64,000 bases of DNA from Pseudomonadota bacterium (GCA_023460395.1 JAEWQB010000027.1:1-64000), one strand, 5' to 3'; shown: positions 43,974-52,757, numbered from the stretch's first letter. Numbers and translations: made by a program. The notes: generated by a model from the letters alone, not told the origin.

Positions 43974-45184
43974 TAGTTTGCGCTCCCTTCTCCAGTTGCG
44001 GAGGGTTTAGCGGCGTCAGTGGCGGGCTTTTCGTCTTTCAGCACCATAACTTTGCCGCCGGGGCGCACTTTCATGATGCCGTCCGCCACAATGCGCTCTC
44101 CGTCCTCAAGGCCGCTTTCCACGACAAAGTTGTCTCCCACGCTCTGACCAAGCACAACGGGCCGCAACGCAGCTTCATTGGCCTCGTTCAGAACGTATAC
44201 CATGGAGCCTTTCTGCGCGAAAAGCACCGCCCGCTGCGGAATAATCAGCGCATTCTTGAGCACCGCACCTTCCAGCATCACGCGCACGAATTCGCCCGGA
44301 AGAATCAGCGCGTCGGTGTTCGCCACCTCCGCACGGGCCTTAATGGCACCGGTGGCGGGGTCCACACTGCTGTCTTCAAAATTCATTTTGCCAATCTGCC
44401 CGTACAGGGAATTGTCCGCCAGCCGCAGACGCACATCGTAGCCGCCTTCTGGCAAAACAATGCTGCCTTCCTGAATCATACGGCGAATACGCATAGACTC
44501 CGTACCCGGAATGGCGAAGGCGACATACATGGGGTCCAGTTGGGTAATGGTGGTCAGCAGGCTGCTGTCCGTCCCCACAGTTATCAGGCTCCCCTCAGAA
44601 CGCGTCTCTTTGCTGGTCACACCGGAAATGGGCGCACGCACCTGCGTGTAGCCGAGGTCCAGTTGATTTTCGCGCAGCTTGGCTTCTGCGGCAGCCACGT
44701 CTGCCAAGGCGGCCTCGTATTTGGTCAGTGCATCGTCCCGTTCCTGCGCACTTACTACGCCGCGTGCAAACAGGTCGCTAATGCGCCGGTTATCCAAACG
44801 GGCCTGTTCCAGCTTGGCGCGCAGGCTCGCCAGTTCTCCCCCAGACTGGGCGGAAGAGGCGCGGTACTTGGCGGGATCTATCAAAAACAGAGGATCCCCT
44901 TCATGCACATACGTTCCTTCGTGATAGGTCCGTTTGAGCAGAATGCCGCTAACCTGAGCACGAACGCCAACGGCGCGTGAACCTTCGGTTTGCCCCACAT
45001 ATTCATACGCCAACGGCACGTCCTGCCGGGCAATGACCATGGCACGCACCGGAGAAGGGGGAGCGCCCTGTGCGGCACCTTCCGACTTCTCTTCACCGCA
45101 ACCAGCCAGCACCAGCAGCGTCAACGTGGAAAGCAGCAGAATGGCTGCTCGATATTTACCCGAAATTTCACGCAATACAGTCAT
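43973..45184 (-). CDS. RND efflux periplasmic adaptor (AcrA/MexA type), lipoprotein
   Basis: A 403-residue membrane fusion protein. The ATG at 45184 follows GAGGGATT. The signal peptide ends in LVLAGC, so the mature protein is lipid-anchored at Cys29. The barrel motif VGVRAQVSGILLKRTYHEGTYV, helical hairpin (about 100-170) and VRAPISGVTSKETRSEGSLI are typical of AcrA. It is translationally linked to the pump. The upstream gap (45185-45574) holds two AAACAT dyads that are candidate MarR operators. Confidence 0.93.
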   Translation of the reverse strand: MTVLREISGKYRAAILLLSTLTLLVLAGCGEEKSEGAAQGAPPSPVRAMVIARQDVPLAYEYVGQTEGSRAVGVRAQVSGILLKRTYHEGTYVHEGDPLFLIDPAKYRASSAQSGGELASLRAKLEQARLDNRRISDLFARGVVSAQERDDALTKYEAALADVAAAEAKLRENQLDLGYTQVRAPISGVTSKETRSEGSLITVGTDSSLLTTITQLDPMYVAFAIPGTESMRIRRMIQEGSIVLPEGGYDVRLRLADNSLYGQIGKMNFEDSSVDPATGAIKARAEVANTDALILPGEFVRVMLEGAVLKNALIIPQRAVLFAQKGSMVYVLNEANEAALRPVVLGQSVGDNFVVESGLEDGERIVADGIMKVRPGGKVMVLKDEKPATDAAKPSATGEGSAN

Positions 45185-45217
45185 AATCCCTCATGCCTCA
45201 CTGCCGGGATGTACCGG

Positions 45218-45227
45218 AAACATGTTT
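45218..45227. promoter_or_regulatory. AAACATGTTT palindrome, candidate MarR operator
   Basis: A perfect 10-bp palindrome 34 nt upstream of the adaptor start. The same half-site, AAACAT, recurs in the dyad at 45356-45373. MarR proteins bind such dyads over promoters. Confidence 0.4.
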
Positions 45228-45355
45228 ACAACAATAGTTAGCAAGGTAACATTTCCTGCCTGATATGGACTAACGGCTCACCGCTGTCAAGAGGATTCCC
45301 TCTATTTTTCCGTCACACCACACCATAATACTGTGTTTTTATTAAATATTATTCC

Positions 45356-45373
45356 AAACATTTATGTATGTTT
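45356..45373. promoter_or_regulatory. AAACAT-N6-ATGTTT dyad, candidate operator
   Basis: AAACAT at 45356-45361 mirrors ATGTTT at 45368-45373 across TTATGT. It shares its half-site with the palindrome at 45218. Confidence 0.4.
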
Positions 45374-45574
45374 AGTTTCTGTGACAAAGAGCCTTCCGTG
45401 CAATTATAGCACAGCGCAATCATTTTAGCGAACGCTACTCCTACATACGATAGTATATCATACATTGCCGGGGTGAGAACAGCCCTTTCTGTGCATTCCT
45501 CTCTGCCTGTCCCCCCTCTTTCCCTGACCAGCCCGGACATGCTATCGTATCCGGGACAAGCCAAGGAGACTCTT

Positions 45575-46291
45575 ATGAAAGCTGTCGGCATCGTTGGATA
45601 CAAAGACTCCGGGAAGACCACACTCACCGCCGCATTAGCCACTACGCTGGAAGCGCGTGGACACCGTGTGGCTATTGCCAAATTCACACACCACGGGCTG
45701 GACAAAGCGGGCACAGATACGGGCATCTTCTCTGGGCCGGGACGCACTGTCGTTGGCATTGGTCCAGAAGAGGCCGCACTTTTCTGGGGTGAAAAAAAAT
45801 ATCTCACTGACCTGCTGCCATTAGTACGCCCCGCCGATTTTCTTTTAGTGGAAGGTGGGAAAGAGCTGACGTGGCTGCCCCGCGTTTTGTGCCTCAAATC
45901 CGCTTCCGAGGCCGATTCCCTTGACCACGGTCTGGCGCTCGCCACCTATGGGAGTGTGGCGGCCCCCTACCTGAAGTCGTTCCGCGAGGAAACATTGGAC
46001 AAGCTTGCCGCCATGCTGGAAGAGCGGGCTTTCATGCTTCCCGGTCTGGACTGTGGCACCTGCGGCGGAGCGGACTGTGCAGACCTTGCCCGGCGCATCG
46101 TGCAGGGTGAAGCATCCATGGCGGATTGCCAGAGTGTGGACAACGGCGGCGGCTTTTCCGTTACAGTTAACGGTTCTCCCATCGCCCTTAACCCCTTTGT
46201 GGAACGCTTTGTGCGTTCCGGGGTCACGGCAATGCTGTCCGAGCTCAAAGGCTACGCCCCCGGCGATGTGGTTATCTCATTCAAAAGCTAA
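45575..46291 (+). CDS. MobB-like P-loop GTPase with C-terminal Fe-S domain
   Basis: A 238-residue protein. The ATG at 45575 follows AAGGAGA. The N-terminal 155 residues resemble MobB, the GTP-binding partner in molybdopterin guanine dinucleotide synthesis: P-loop VGYKDSGKTTLTAAL at 6-20, then KFTHHGLD, and LLVEGGKE for the Walker B region. The C-terminal part has Cys-x2-Cys-x4-Cys-x16-Cys (DCGTCGGADC ... MADC), the same spacing as the RnfB-type [4Fe-4S] domain (PF04060), which ordinary MobB lacks. It may load molybdenum or tungsten cofactor into anaerobic enzymes such as formate dehydrogenase. It is monocistronic. Confidence 0.82.
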   Translation: MKAVGIVGYKDSGKTTLTAALATTLEARGHRVAIAKFTHHGLDKAGTDTGIFSGPGRTVVGIGPEEAALFWGEKKYLTDLLPLVRPADFLLVEGGKELTWLPRVLCLKSASEADSLDHGLALATYGSVAAPYLKSFREETLDKLAAMLEERAFMLPGLDCGTCGGADCADLARRIVQGEASMADCQSVDNGGGFSVTVNGSPIALNPFVERFVRSGVTAMLSELKGYAPGDVVISFKS

Positions 46292-46645
46292 TACGAGCAG
46301 GGCAGACGGCGGAGTCCGCTCCAACGCCTGCCCCGTCCCCTTCCTTCACCCGCCGCATCGCCGCGAAGTCGCTACCTCAGCCAGAATGCGAGATAGCAGA
46401 CCAGCACGACCACGGCAAAGGGGAGCAGCAGAGTATAGGCAATAATCGCCGCCACCGCTCTGCGGAATCACACCTCGCGCGGTTAGCCTCCTTGCCGGCC
46501 TCCATACTGGACAGGGAAGGCCCAACACGGTATGCCGCCAACATCACCCCGCCTGCACGCCGCGTAAACAAACGCGGTTATGGTCGGTCACACCACAAAG
46601 GTCTGACAGACCGGATACGGCGGAGACGCTAGCAAGGAGACAGAA
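46292..46645. other. Intergenic region with a possible tiny membrane-protein gene
   Basis: 354 nt between the mobB-like and EF-hand genes. The only candidate is a 27-codon hydrophobic frame on the minus strand (46372-46455). The rest holds nothing recognisable. Confidence 0.4.
46372..46455 (-). CDS. Possible 27-residue hydrophobic peptide
   Basis: A GTG-initiated frame encodes a single hydrophobic helix (AAIIAYTLLLPFAVVVLV) ending FWLR, which looks like a small membrane protein. An AAGGAGG lies upstream but too far (about 30 nt) for normal initiation, and an overlapping frame is also open. It could be chance. Confidence 0.25.
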   Translation of the reverse strand: MAAIIAYTLLLPFAVVVLVCYLAFWLR

Positions 46646-47014
46646 ATGAAACGACTCGCCCTCGCGGCCCTGCTGATCTGTCTGTGGGCCGTTCCCGCCA
46701 AGGCGGACGACAAATTCACCCACATGGACGCCAACAACGACGACGCCGTGACATGGGAAGAATTTTCAACCCAGTATCCCCAGATGAAAAAAGGAGCCTT
46801 CGAGGCCATTGATACCGACTCGAACGGCGCGATCTCCCACGACGAATGGCACGCCTTCATGGGCTCGCACGGCGCGGGTGGTCAAGGTATGGGTGGTGGC
46901 ATGGGCGGCGGCATGAGCATGCCTCCCAAGGGCATGACGGGAATGCCTCCCGGACACCCGGATACCGGAACTTCCGGGAAAATGCTCATTGAGCCTCCCA
47001 AGACGGCGGAATAG
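46646..47014 (+). CDS. Exported EF-hand calcium-binding protein
   Basis: A 122-residue periplasmic protein. The ATG at 46646 follows CAAGGAGAC. Residues 1-20 are a signal peptide ending AKA. Two EF-hand loops are intact: Asp28-Asn30-Asp32 to Glu39 (DANNDDAVTWEE) and Asp56-Asp58-Asn60 to Glu67 (DTDSNGAISHDE). A Gly/Met/Pro-rich tail from residue 74, with repeated MGGG, is low complexity; methionine-rich tails sometimes bind copper. It probably buffers or senses Ca2+ in the envelope. Monocistronic. Confidence 0.9.
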   Translation: MKRLALAALLICLWAVPAKADDKFTHMDANNDDAVTWEEFSTQYPQMKKGAFEAIDTDSNGAISHDEWHAFMGSHGAGGQGMGGGMGGGMSMPPKGMTGMPPGHPDTGTSGKMLIEPPKTAE

Positions 47015-47352
47015 CGTCAAGGCTTCTTTGGCACAAAGATAGGGCTGACCGGAACGGCACCTTCTCCGCCCGGAAAACGTTTCCGGTGAACGCCAAAAGC
47101 CAGCGTCCCTCCCCCTTTTTTTAGGCAGGGAATCGGCGGCACCACCGGAAATTGCGCACTCAGCAGTATTTCAGACAAGCGCTGGCACTATGCCGGCGCT
47201 TGTCTTTGTGTGGCAGACGTTTCCTAAAAAACCTCCCTCCGGCAAAGGTGGAACACCCCGCACCGCAATCCCTTCTTTACAAACAGAGGCTGTTGTGTGA
47301 AGTAACTGTGTGGGCGTGTGCCCGATGATTCAGAAGCCCCGGCCTACACAGC
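47015..47352 (+). other. Intergenic region after the EF-hand gene
   Basis: 338 nt without a supported gene. It contains a strong hairpin (47176-47202) and a short T-run (CCCCCTTTTTTT near 47113-47124). The promoter of the amidohydrolase-pyrB-pyrC operon should be within its last 150 nt. Confidence 0.4.
47176..47207 (+). terminator. Hairpin, probable terminator
   Basis: CAAGCGCTGGCA (47176-47187) pairs with TGCCGGCGCTTG (47191-47202) with one mismatch, followed by TCTTT. It lies 160 nt past the EF-hand gene. Confidence 0.55.
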
Positions 47353-48762
47353 ATGCTCACAGCCGTTCGCGCCCAGCGCATCCTGACCATGGCAGACCAC
47401 TGCCCGGCCCGGCAGACCCCTTGCGAGTCTGACCATCTTCCGTCTTTTCCCGTTTCCGGGACGCCCGCGCGGGCAGTCCGCACGACCACAGCCACGTCTC
47501 CCGGTTGCCATGCGGCACCTGTTCCGGCCATGCTCCATGACGGTGTGGTGGTGGCCCGCGACGACTGCGACGGTCGCGGCAGCCGCATCGAAGCCGTTTT
47601 GCCCTATACGGAATTTCGCGCCCGCTACGCCCTCACCGCGCAAGATCTTGGCCCCGTCACGCTTTTGCCCGGCCTGATCAACTGCCATACCCATCTGGAA
47701 CTTTCCCATCTCGGCGGCATGGCTGTTTTCGGTCACGGATTTGAGCGCTGGATAGGTTCGCTGCTCAGTCACATGAATACACCGGCACAGCCCGCTGTGC
47801 TGGACGCGGCTCTAAACGCCGCGTTCAAGCAAATGACGGCCTGTGGCACCGCCCACGCGGCGGACGTGACGGGCCGCGCGCCAGCCGCCGTATACCGCGC
47901 AGCATGCCGCCACGACGTGGAGGTGGACCTGCAGATGGAAGTCTTTGGCTACGACTTCCTCCAGTCTTCCACGCCGGAACATATTTGGGACATGGTGTGG
48001 AGTTGGTCCGATGCGTTGCCTGCGGACGGGACGCACTCTGACTCTGCGCACGCAACAGCACCCGACACCGCAGACGGCCTGCATGGCGCAGGCACGGCAC
48101 GTGATGCGTTTTTCCTCTCCGCCGCCGCGCGAAAACGGCACGGTCTGCTTGCCGGACACTCCCTGTATTCCACCCGCGCCGACGCGTTGGTATTGGCGAA
48201 ACAATGGTGCCGCTCCCACGAGCGGCATTTTTCGCTTCATCTGGCAGAACATCCCGGCGAAGAAGAATTACTCGTCCATGGCACGGGCCTGTTGCGCGAC
48301 ATGCTAGGACACCGGGTGCTCCCCCCAGACTTTCACGCACCGGGACTACGCCCCGTGCCCTACGCCACGGAACTGGGCCTGCTGGACGAACACACGCTGG
48401 CGGTTCACTGTGTACAGTGCACCGGGTCTGACATAGCTCTGCTGTGCGAAAGCGGCGCGTCCGTGTGTCTTTGTCCCCGATCCAACGCGCTTATCGGTGT
48501 GGGACAGGCTCCGGTTCCCGCCTTTCTGGAAGCGGGGCTTCCCCTGTGCCTCGGCACAGACAGCCTTGCCTCCAACCACGATCTTTCTTTGTGGAACGAG
48601 GCGCGTGCCCTGCGGGACACCCATATGATTTCTCCCGACATCCTGTTGCGTATGCTCACCATTGGCGGAGCGCATGCACTGGGCATCGCGGACCGGCTCG
48701 GCACGCTGGAGCCGGGCAAGCTCTTCCGGTATGCCGTGCTGCCGGACGACTTTTCTTTCTGA
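47353..48762 (+). CDS. Amidohydrolase family deaminase (TrzA/MtaD/aminofutalosine deaminase-like)
   Basis: A 469-residue metal-dependent hydrolase of the ATZ/TRZ class. After a MLTAVRAQRILTM start typical of the class, the metal site is LINCHTHLELSHLGG near residues 113-127, further ligands lie in HLAEHPGEE and HCVQC, and the final Asp is in LGTDSLASN. The N-terminal beta domain carries an unusual 40-residue insert and residues 220-250 another Ala/Asp-rich one. Candidates are adenosine/SAH-type deaminases or the aminodeoxyfutalosine deaminase of menaquinone synthesis; the sequence alone does not decide. It lies 37 nt upstream of pyrB, in a likely operon. Confidence 0.8.
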   Translation: MLTAVRAQRILTMADHCPARQTPCESDHLPSFPVSGTPARAVRTTTATSPGCHAAPVPAMLHDGVVVARDDCDGRGSRIEAVLPYTEFRARYALTAQDLGPVTLLPGLINCHTHLELSHLGGMAVFGHGFERWIGSLLSHMNTPAQPAVLDAALNAAFKQMTACGTAHAADVTGRAPAAVYRAACRHDVEVDLQMEVFGYDFLQSSTPEHIWDMVWSWSDALPADGTHSDSAHATAPDTADGLHGAGTARDAFFLSAAARKRHGLLAGHSLYSTRADALVLAKQWCRSHERHFSLHLAEHPGEEELLVHGTGLLRDMLGHRVLPPDFHAPGLRPVPYATELGLLDEHTLAVHCVQCTGSDIALLCESGASVCLCPRSNALIGVGQAPVPAFLEAGLPLCLGTDSLASNHDLSLWNEARALRDTHMISPDILLRMLTIGGAHALGIADRLGTLEPGKLFRYAVLPDDFSF

Positions 48763-48799
48763 CCAACGGAGCGCAGGCTCCCTAACCCAGAGTGCGCAC

Positions 48800-49756
48800 A
48801 TGCAAGAAACCCAACGCATCACGTGGCCACACAAGGATCTGCTGGACGTTACCCAGCTTTCGCAGATGGAAGCGAACTATCTGCTGGATACCGCCGCGCA
48901 GTTTCATGAAGTTAACCAACGCCCCGTAAAAAAGGTGCCCACCTTGCGCGGACGCAGTGTGGTGCTGTTTTTCGCCGAACCAAGCACGCGCACCAAAACC
49001 TCTTTTGATGTGGCTGGCAAACGGCTTTCCGCAGACACCTTTTCATTAGCCAAAAGCGGGTCCAGCCTTACCAAGGGCGAAAGCCTGAAGGACACCGCGC
49101 TTACACTACAGGCCATGAATCCCGACATCATCGTCATCCGTCATTGGTCCAGCGGCGCGGCTCAGTATCTGGCTGAACGGCTGGAATGCTCCGTGGTCAA
49201 CGCCGGTGACGGATGGCATGCCCACCCCACGCAAGCCCTGTTGGACGCCTTCGCCCTGCGCCGGCGCTGGGGAACGGACTTCACAGGAAAAACCGTACTT
49301 ATCCTCGGCGACATTCTTCACAGCCGCGTGGCGCGGTCCAACGTGCAACTGCTGACCATGCTGGGGGCCTCTGTGCGCCTGTGCGGCCCGCACACGCTGC
49401 TACCGGCTGGCGTGGAGAACTGGCCCGCTACCGTGTACACAAATCTTGCCGAGGCCGTGCGCGGTGTGGACGCTGTGATGTGTCTGCGGTTGCAGTTGGA
49501 ACGGCAGCAAGCGGGTCTTCTCCCCGATTTGAGCGAATACGCCCGAACCTTCTGCCTTACCGGTCATCACCTTGCCTCTGCCGCTCCCGGCGCACTGGTG
49601 CTCCACCCCGGTCCCATGAACCGTGGCTTGGAAATCGCTTCCGACATTGCGGACCAGCCAGAAAGTCTGGTGCTTGATCAGGTAGCGTCCGGTGTGGCTG
49701 TGCGCATGGCCATCCTCTTCCTACACGCAACCCGTAAGGACGGAGTCAGCAAATGA
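48800..49756 (+). CDS. pyrB: Aspartate carbamoyltransferase, catalytic subunit
   Basis: Condenses carbamoyl phosphate and aspartate in the second step of pyrimidine synthesis. The ATG at 48800 yields a 318-residue protein of normal length; the frame is open further upstream inside the amidohydrolase gene but that part is unrelated. Carbamoyl-phosphate motif FAEPSTRTKTSFDVA near residues 58-72, HAHPTQALLDAF near 140, and LHPGPMNRGLE near 270 are intact. No pyrI regulatory-subunit gene is present. It overlaps pyrC by 4 nt. Confidence 0.96.
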   Translation: MQETQRITWPHKDLLDVTQLSQMEANYLLDTAAQFHEVNQRPVKKVPTLRGRSVVLFFAEPSTRTKTSFDVAGKRLSADTFSLAKSGSSLTKGESLKDTALTLQAMNPDIIVIRHWSSGAAQYLAERLECSVVNAGDGWHAHPTQALLDAFALRRRWGTDFTGKTVLILGDILHSRVARSNVQLLTMLGASVRLCGPHTLLPAGVENWPATVYTNLAEAVRGVDAVMCLRLQLERQQAGLLPDLSEYARTFCLTGHHLASAAPGALVLHPGPMNRGLEIASDIADQPESLVLDQVASGVAVRMAILFLHATRKDGVSK

Positions 49757-51036
49757 GCAAATCGTTTATTGTAACCAACGCCCAGTATCTGGGCGAACTT
49801 GTGGATATCGCCGTGCAGGACGGACGAATCGCCGCTGTCGCGCCACACGGCACCCTCCCCGCCTCCTTTGCCGTTTCCTCCGGCACCGATGCAAACATAG
49901 ACGCGCAGGGCCTCAAAATCTTCCCTAGCTTCATCGACTGCCACGTCCATCTGCGCGAGCCGGGCTTTGAATATAAAGAAGACATCGCCTCCGGTCTAAA
50001 AGCGGCGGCACATGGCGGATTCGGCGCTGTCATGGCTATGGCGAATACACGCCCGGTGAATGATTCCGCCTCCGTAACGCGCACCATGATCGACAAAGCC
50101 CGCGCATTGTACCCGCACGGTCCCCGTCTGCATCCCGTGGGGGCTGCCACCGTGGGACTGGAAGGCAAAGAACTGGCCCCCATGGCAGAACTAGCCGAGG
50201 CTGGCTGCGTTGCCATATCCAACGACGGTGTTCCCGTGGGCGGTGCCGAACTGTTCCGCCACTGCATGGAATACGCCCACACCTGCGGACGCATAGTCAT
50301 TGACCACTGCGAAGACCCCACCCTTGCCAAGGGTGCGCACATGAATGAAGGGGCCACCAGCGGACGCATCGGTGTCAAAGGCCAAAGCGTGGTGGCGGAA
50401 TCCCTACAAGCAGCCCGCGACATTCTGCTTGCCGACTATCTGGGCATTCCCGTGCATCTGGCACACATCAGTTGCACACAATCCGTGGATCTCATCCGTT
50501 GGGCCAAGGAACGGGGAGCGCCGGTCACAGCGGAAACCTGCCCCCATTATCTGCTGCTCGATGACACGGAACTGGAAAACTACTCCACCATGGCGAAAGT
50601 TAACCCGCCCTTGCGGACCCCGGCGGACGTCGCGTCCATCCGTGCCGCACTCAAGGACGGCACAATAGATATCCTCGTTACGGACCACGCCCCCCACGCA
50701 GAGCACGAAAAGGAATGCACGCTGGACGAAGCCCCCAACGGCATCTCCGGGCTGGACACCGCCGTGGCTCTGACGTGGGAACTGGTGCGGCAGGGAGTGC
50801 TTACCGAACAGGATCTCATCCTGCGCTGGTGCCATGAGCCTGCGCGGATATTCAACCTTTCCGCCAACCGCTTCAACCCCGGCGACCCCGCCGACTTTTT
50901 CCTCTTCGACCCGGAAGAACTCTGGGTGCTCACACCGGAGGCCATGCACTCCAAAGGCAAAAACAGCCCCTTCCTTGGTCGTAAGCTCACCGGCAAGGTA
51001 ACGGCACACTGGCTGGGCGGACACCGCGTGGCCTGA
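49753..51036 (+). CDS. pyrC: Dihydroorotase
   Basis: Closes carbamoyl-aspartate to dihydroorotate, the step after PyrB, with which it is coupled (ATGA). The 427-residue protein is a class I enzyme: metal motif DCHVHLREPGFEYKED near residues 60-75, HCEDP near 180, HISC near 237, and the TDHAPHAEHEK loop near 311. All ligands expected of an active dihydroorotase can be seen, so it is not the inactive PyrC' type. It is the last gene of the operon before a terminator. Confidence 0.96.
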   Translation: MSKSFIVTNAQYLGELVDIAVQDGRIAAVAPHGTLPASFAVSSGTDANIDAQGLKIFPSFIDCHVHLREPGFEYKEDIASGLKAAAHGGFGAVMAMANTRPVNDSASVTRTMIDKARALYPHGPRLHPVGAATVGLEGKELAPMAELAEAGCVAISNDGVPVGGAELFRHCMEYAHTCGRIVIDHCEDPTLAKGAHMNEGATSGRIGVKGQSVVAESLQAARDILLADYLGIPVHLAHISCTQSVDLIRWAKERGAPVTAETCPHYLLLDDTELENYSTMAKVNPPLRTPADVASIRAALKDGTIDILVTDHAPHAEHEKECTLDEAPNGISGLDTAVALTWELVRQGVLTEQDLILRWCHEPARIFNLSANRFNPGDPADFFLFDPEELWVLTPEAMHSKGKNSPFLGRKLTGKVTAHWLGGHRVA

Positions 51037-51063
51037 CGGACCGACACAAATTGATACCGTATG

Positions 51064-51100
51064 GGCGGGGAACGCCTTTCATAAAAACGCTCCCCGCCTT
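51064..51100 (+). terminator. Terminator after pyrC
   Basis: GGCGGGGA (51064-51071) pairs with TCCCCGCC (51091-51098), followed by TT only. It lies 28 nt past the pyrC stop. Confidence 0.6.
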
Positions 51101-51294
51101 ACGCATCTGCGGGACTTCTTTCACTATCAGTCATAAGCAATTTCTGTGTCATCGGCAGGTTAGCACTACAACTGTTCGCTCAAACAGGCAGGATTCACTT
51201 GACAAGTCGCCTCCGCCCTGTGAAGCAATGATCTTTGGAGACTGTCTGATGTAAGCCCGCAAGGCAGTAGCGGGCGAGTACATAAGGAGGATGA

Positions 51295-52605
51295 ATGAGC
51301 CAGCCTTTCAAGGATGCCATAGGAATATGCAAAGCTATTATGCGTAACGGGTACGATGCTTACGTCATCAACACCCTGTTACAAAAGGAGCTTTGCAAAA
51401 ATGACAAAAAACCGGAAATAGATATCGCCTGCGAACCCGGCGCCGAAGAATTAGCACGCCTGTTCCCCGGCACGCAGCCGGGCCAAGAACCGGGTTCCAT
51501 AGGCACATTCACTGAAGACGGCGTAACCTACCATTTCTACCCCACCGACGTGGAAAACGCGTCTCACCCAGACACCACGCTCACGCGCATTACACCGCGC
51601 ATGCTCAGGCGTCTGGAAGAATCCGGCGCCGGTTCCGCGCACATGGCCTGCCCCTACGTACCTCGCACGTATGAAGCATACGAAGGATTCGTCGATTTCC
51701 ACGTGGGCGAAATCCGCATGCAGGGCATCCCGGACGAGACGCTCCGCCATAACTATCTTTTAGGCATCCGCGCACTGCGGTTTGCCGCCAACTTTGACCT
51801 GCCGCTGGAAAAAAATACGTGGATGGCTATCGTCAAAGGCGCATCCCGTATTTTGGACTATGTGCCCGTTACCGACATCATGGACGAATGGCGCAAGGTG
51901 GAAGCCGAAAATATGTGGCGCTTTGTCCAACTGCTGTTCGACACCATGATCCTGCACCGCTTGTTGCCGGAAATAGCCGCGCTCTCCCGCGTGATGCAAA
52001 AAAAGAACGACACCGATCAAGAATCAGTGCTGGATCACACCATAGAAGCCATGCGCCGTTACCCGGAAGAGCTGCCCTTTGACTGGTTGGGTACGCTCGC
52101 CCTGCTCTTTCACGGCGTGGGCAAGCTGTATACCGCTGAATTTGACGGCGACCGCTGGACCTTCTACCAGCACCACCGCGTGGGAGCCAAAGTGGCCCGC
52201 AAGTTACTTTCGCGGCTTTCCATGCCCACGCAGGACGCGGACCTTATCTGCCACTTGGTGCGCAACCACCTGCGCTTCCACTCCATGCTTACAGACCGTG
52301 GCATTCGCCGGTTCCGTGCGCTGGACGAATACCCGCGCCTTATCGAAATGGCCCGCGCCGAACTGAAAGCCTTCGGCAAGGCTCTCACCTCGTTCAATCA
52401 CAACATGAAATATCTGGAACGCGCGGACACGCCGGAGCAGATGGTGGAACCCTTCCTCAACGGCAACGAGATAATGGGAGCCACCGGCCTCAAGCCCGGA
52501 CCGCACGTGGGCATCATCCGGGACGCCCTGCTTAAAGCGCAAATCGCCGGACAGGTAAACAGCGTGGAAGAAGCCGTGGACTGGGTGAAAAACTACACGC
52601 TGTAG
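51295..52605 (+). CDS. tRNA nucleotidyltransferase-like HD protein with degenerate active sites
   Basis: A 436-residue protein. The ATG at 51295 follows AAGGAGGATG. The layout is that of bacterial CCA-adding enzymes: a small N-terminal nucleotidyltransferase domain, helical neck, and C-terminal HD domain. The catalytic glycine motif (GGxVRD) reads INTLLQKE at about 25-32, and the DxD is Glu41-x-Asp43. The HD pair is His273-Gly274 (LFHGVGK). Neck helices (NYLLGIRALRFAANFDLPLE) and the HRVGAK motif are preserved. It is probably catalytically dead but may bind tRNA. Whether another, active CCA enzyme exists elsewhere cannot be seen. Confidence 0.78.
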   Translation: MSQPFKDAIGICKAIMRNGYDAYVINTLLQKELCKNDKKPEIDIACEPGAEELARLFPGTQPGQEPGSIGTFTEDGVTYHFYPTDVENASHPDTTLTRITPRMLRRLEESGAGSAHMACPYVPRTYEAYEGFVDFHVGEIRMQGIPDETLRHNYLLGIRALRFAANFDLPLEKNTWMAIVKGASRILDYVPVTDIMDEWRKVEAENMWRFVQLLFDTMILHRLLPEIAALSRVMQKKNDTDQESVLDHTIEAMRRYPEELPFDWLGTLALLFHGVGKLYTAEFDGDRWTFYQHHRVGAKVARKLLSRLSMPTQDADLICHLVRNHLRFHSMLTDRGIRRFRALDEYPRLIEMARAELKAFGKALTSFNHNMKYLERADTPEQMVEPFLNGNEIMGATGLKPGPHVGIIRDALLKAQIAGQVNSVEEAVDWVKNYTL

Positions 52606-52729
52606 GGACAGCGGGGTATCAGGACCGTACGGGGACCGGGCGCAGGATGCAAAGTCCCCGGCGGGAAAGGCGCTGCCTTTCCCCGGCAGAATCCGGCGAT
52701 CCCTGAACAAACCCTATGCTGAAAACACA

Positions 52730-52757
52730 AAGGCGTTGGAGGAAGCTCCAACGCCTT
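52730..52757 (-). terminator. Rho-independent terminator after rlmN
   Basis: A perfect 12-bp stem (52730-52741 with 52746-52757) is followed on the minus strand by TTGTGTTTT. It may also stop transcripts from the convergent HD gene at 52605. Confidence 0.75.

Larger units (their letters stand above)
45185..45574. other. Divergent promoter region between RND operon and mobB-like gene
   Basis: 390 nt without a gene, AT-rich in the middle (45325-45470). It contains the dyads at 45218-45227 and 45356-45373, and the partly symmetric GATAGTATATC near 45448-45458. The leftward RND promoter and rightward mobB promoter should lie here. Confidence 0.5.

Noticed and set aside
45290..45309. Small hairpin AGAGG/CCTCT followed by T's
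   Set aside because: It lies in a divergent promoter region with no upstream plus-strand gene to terminate, and the stem is only 5 bp.
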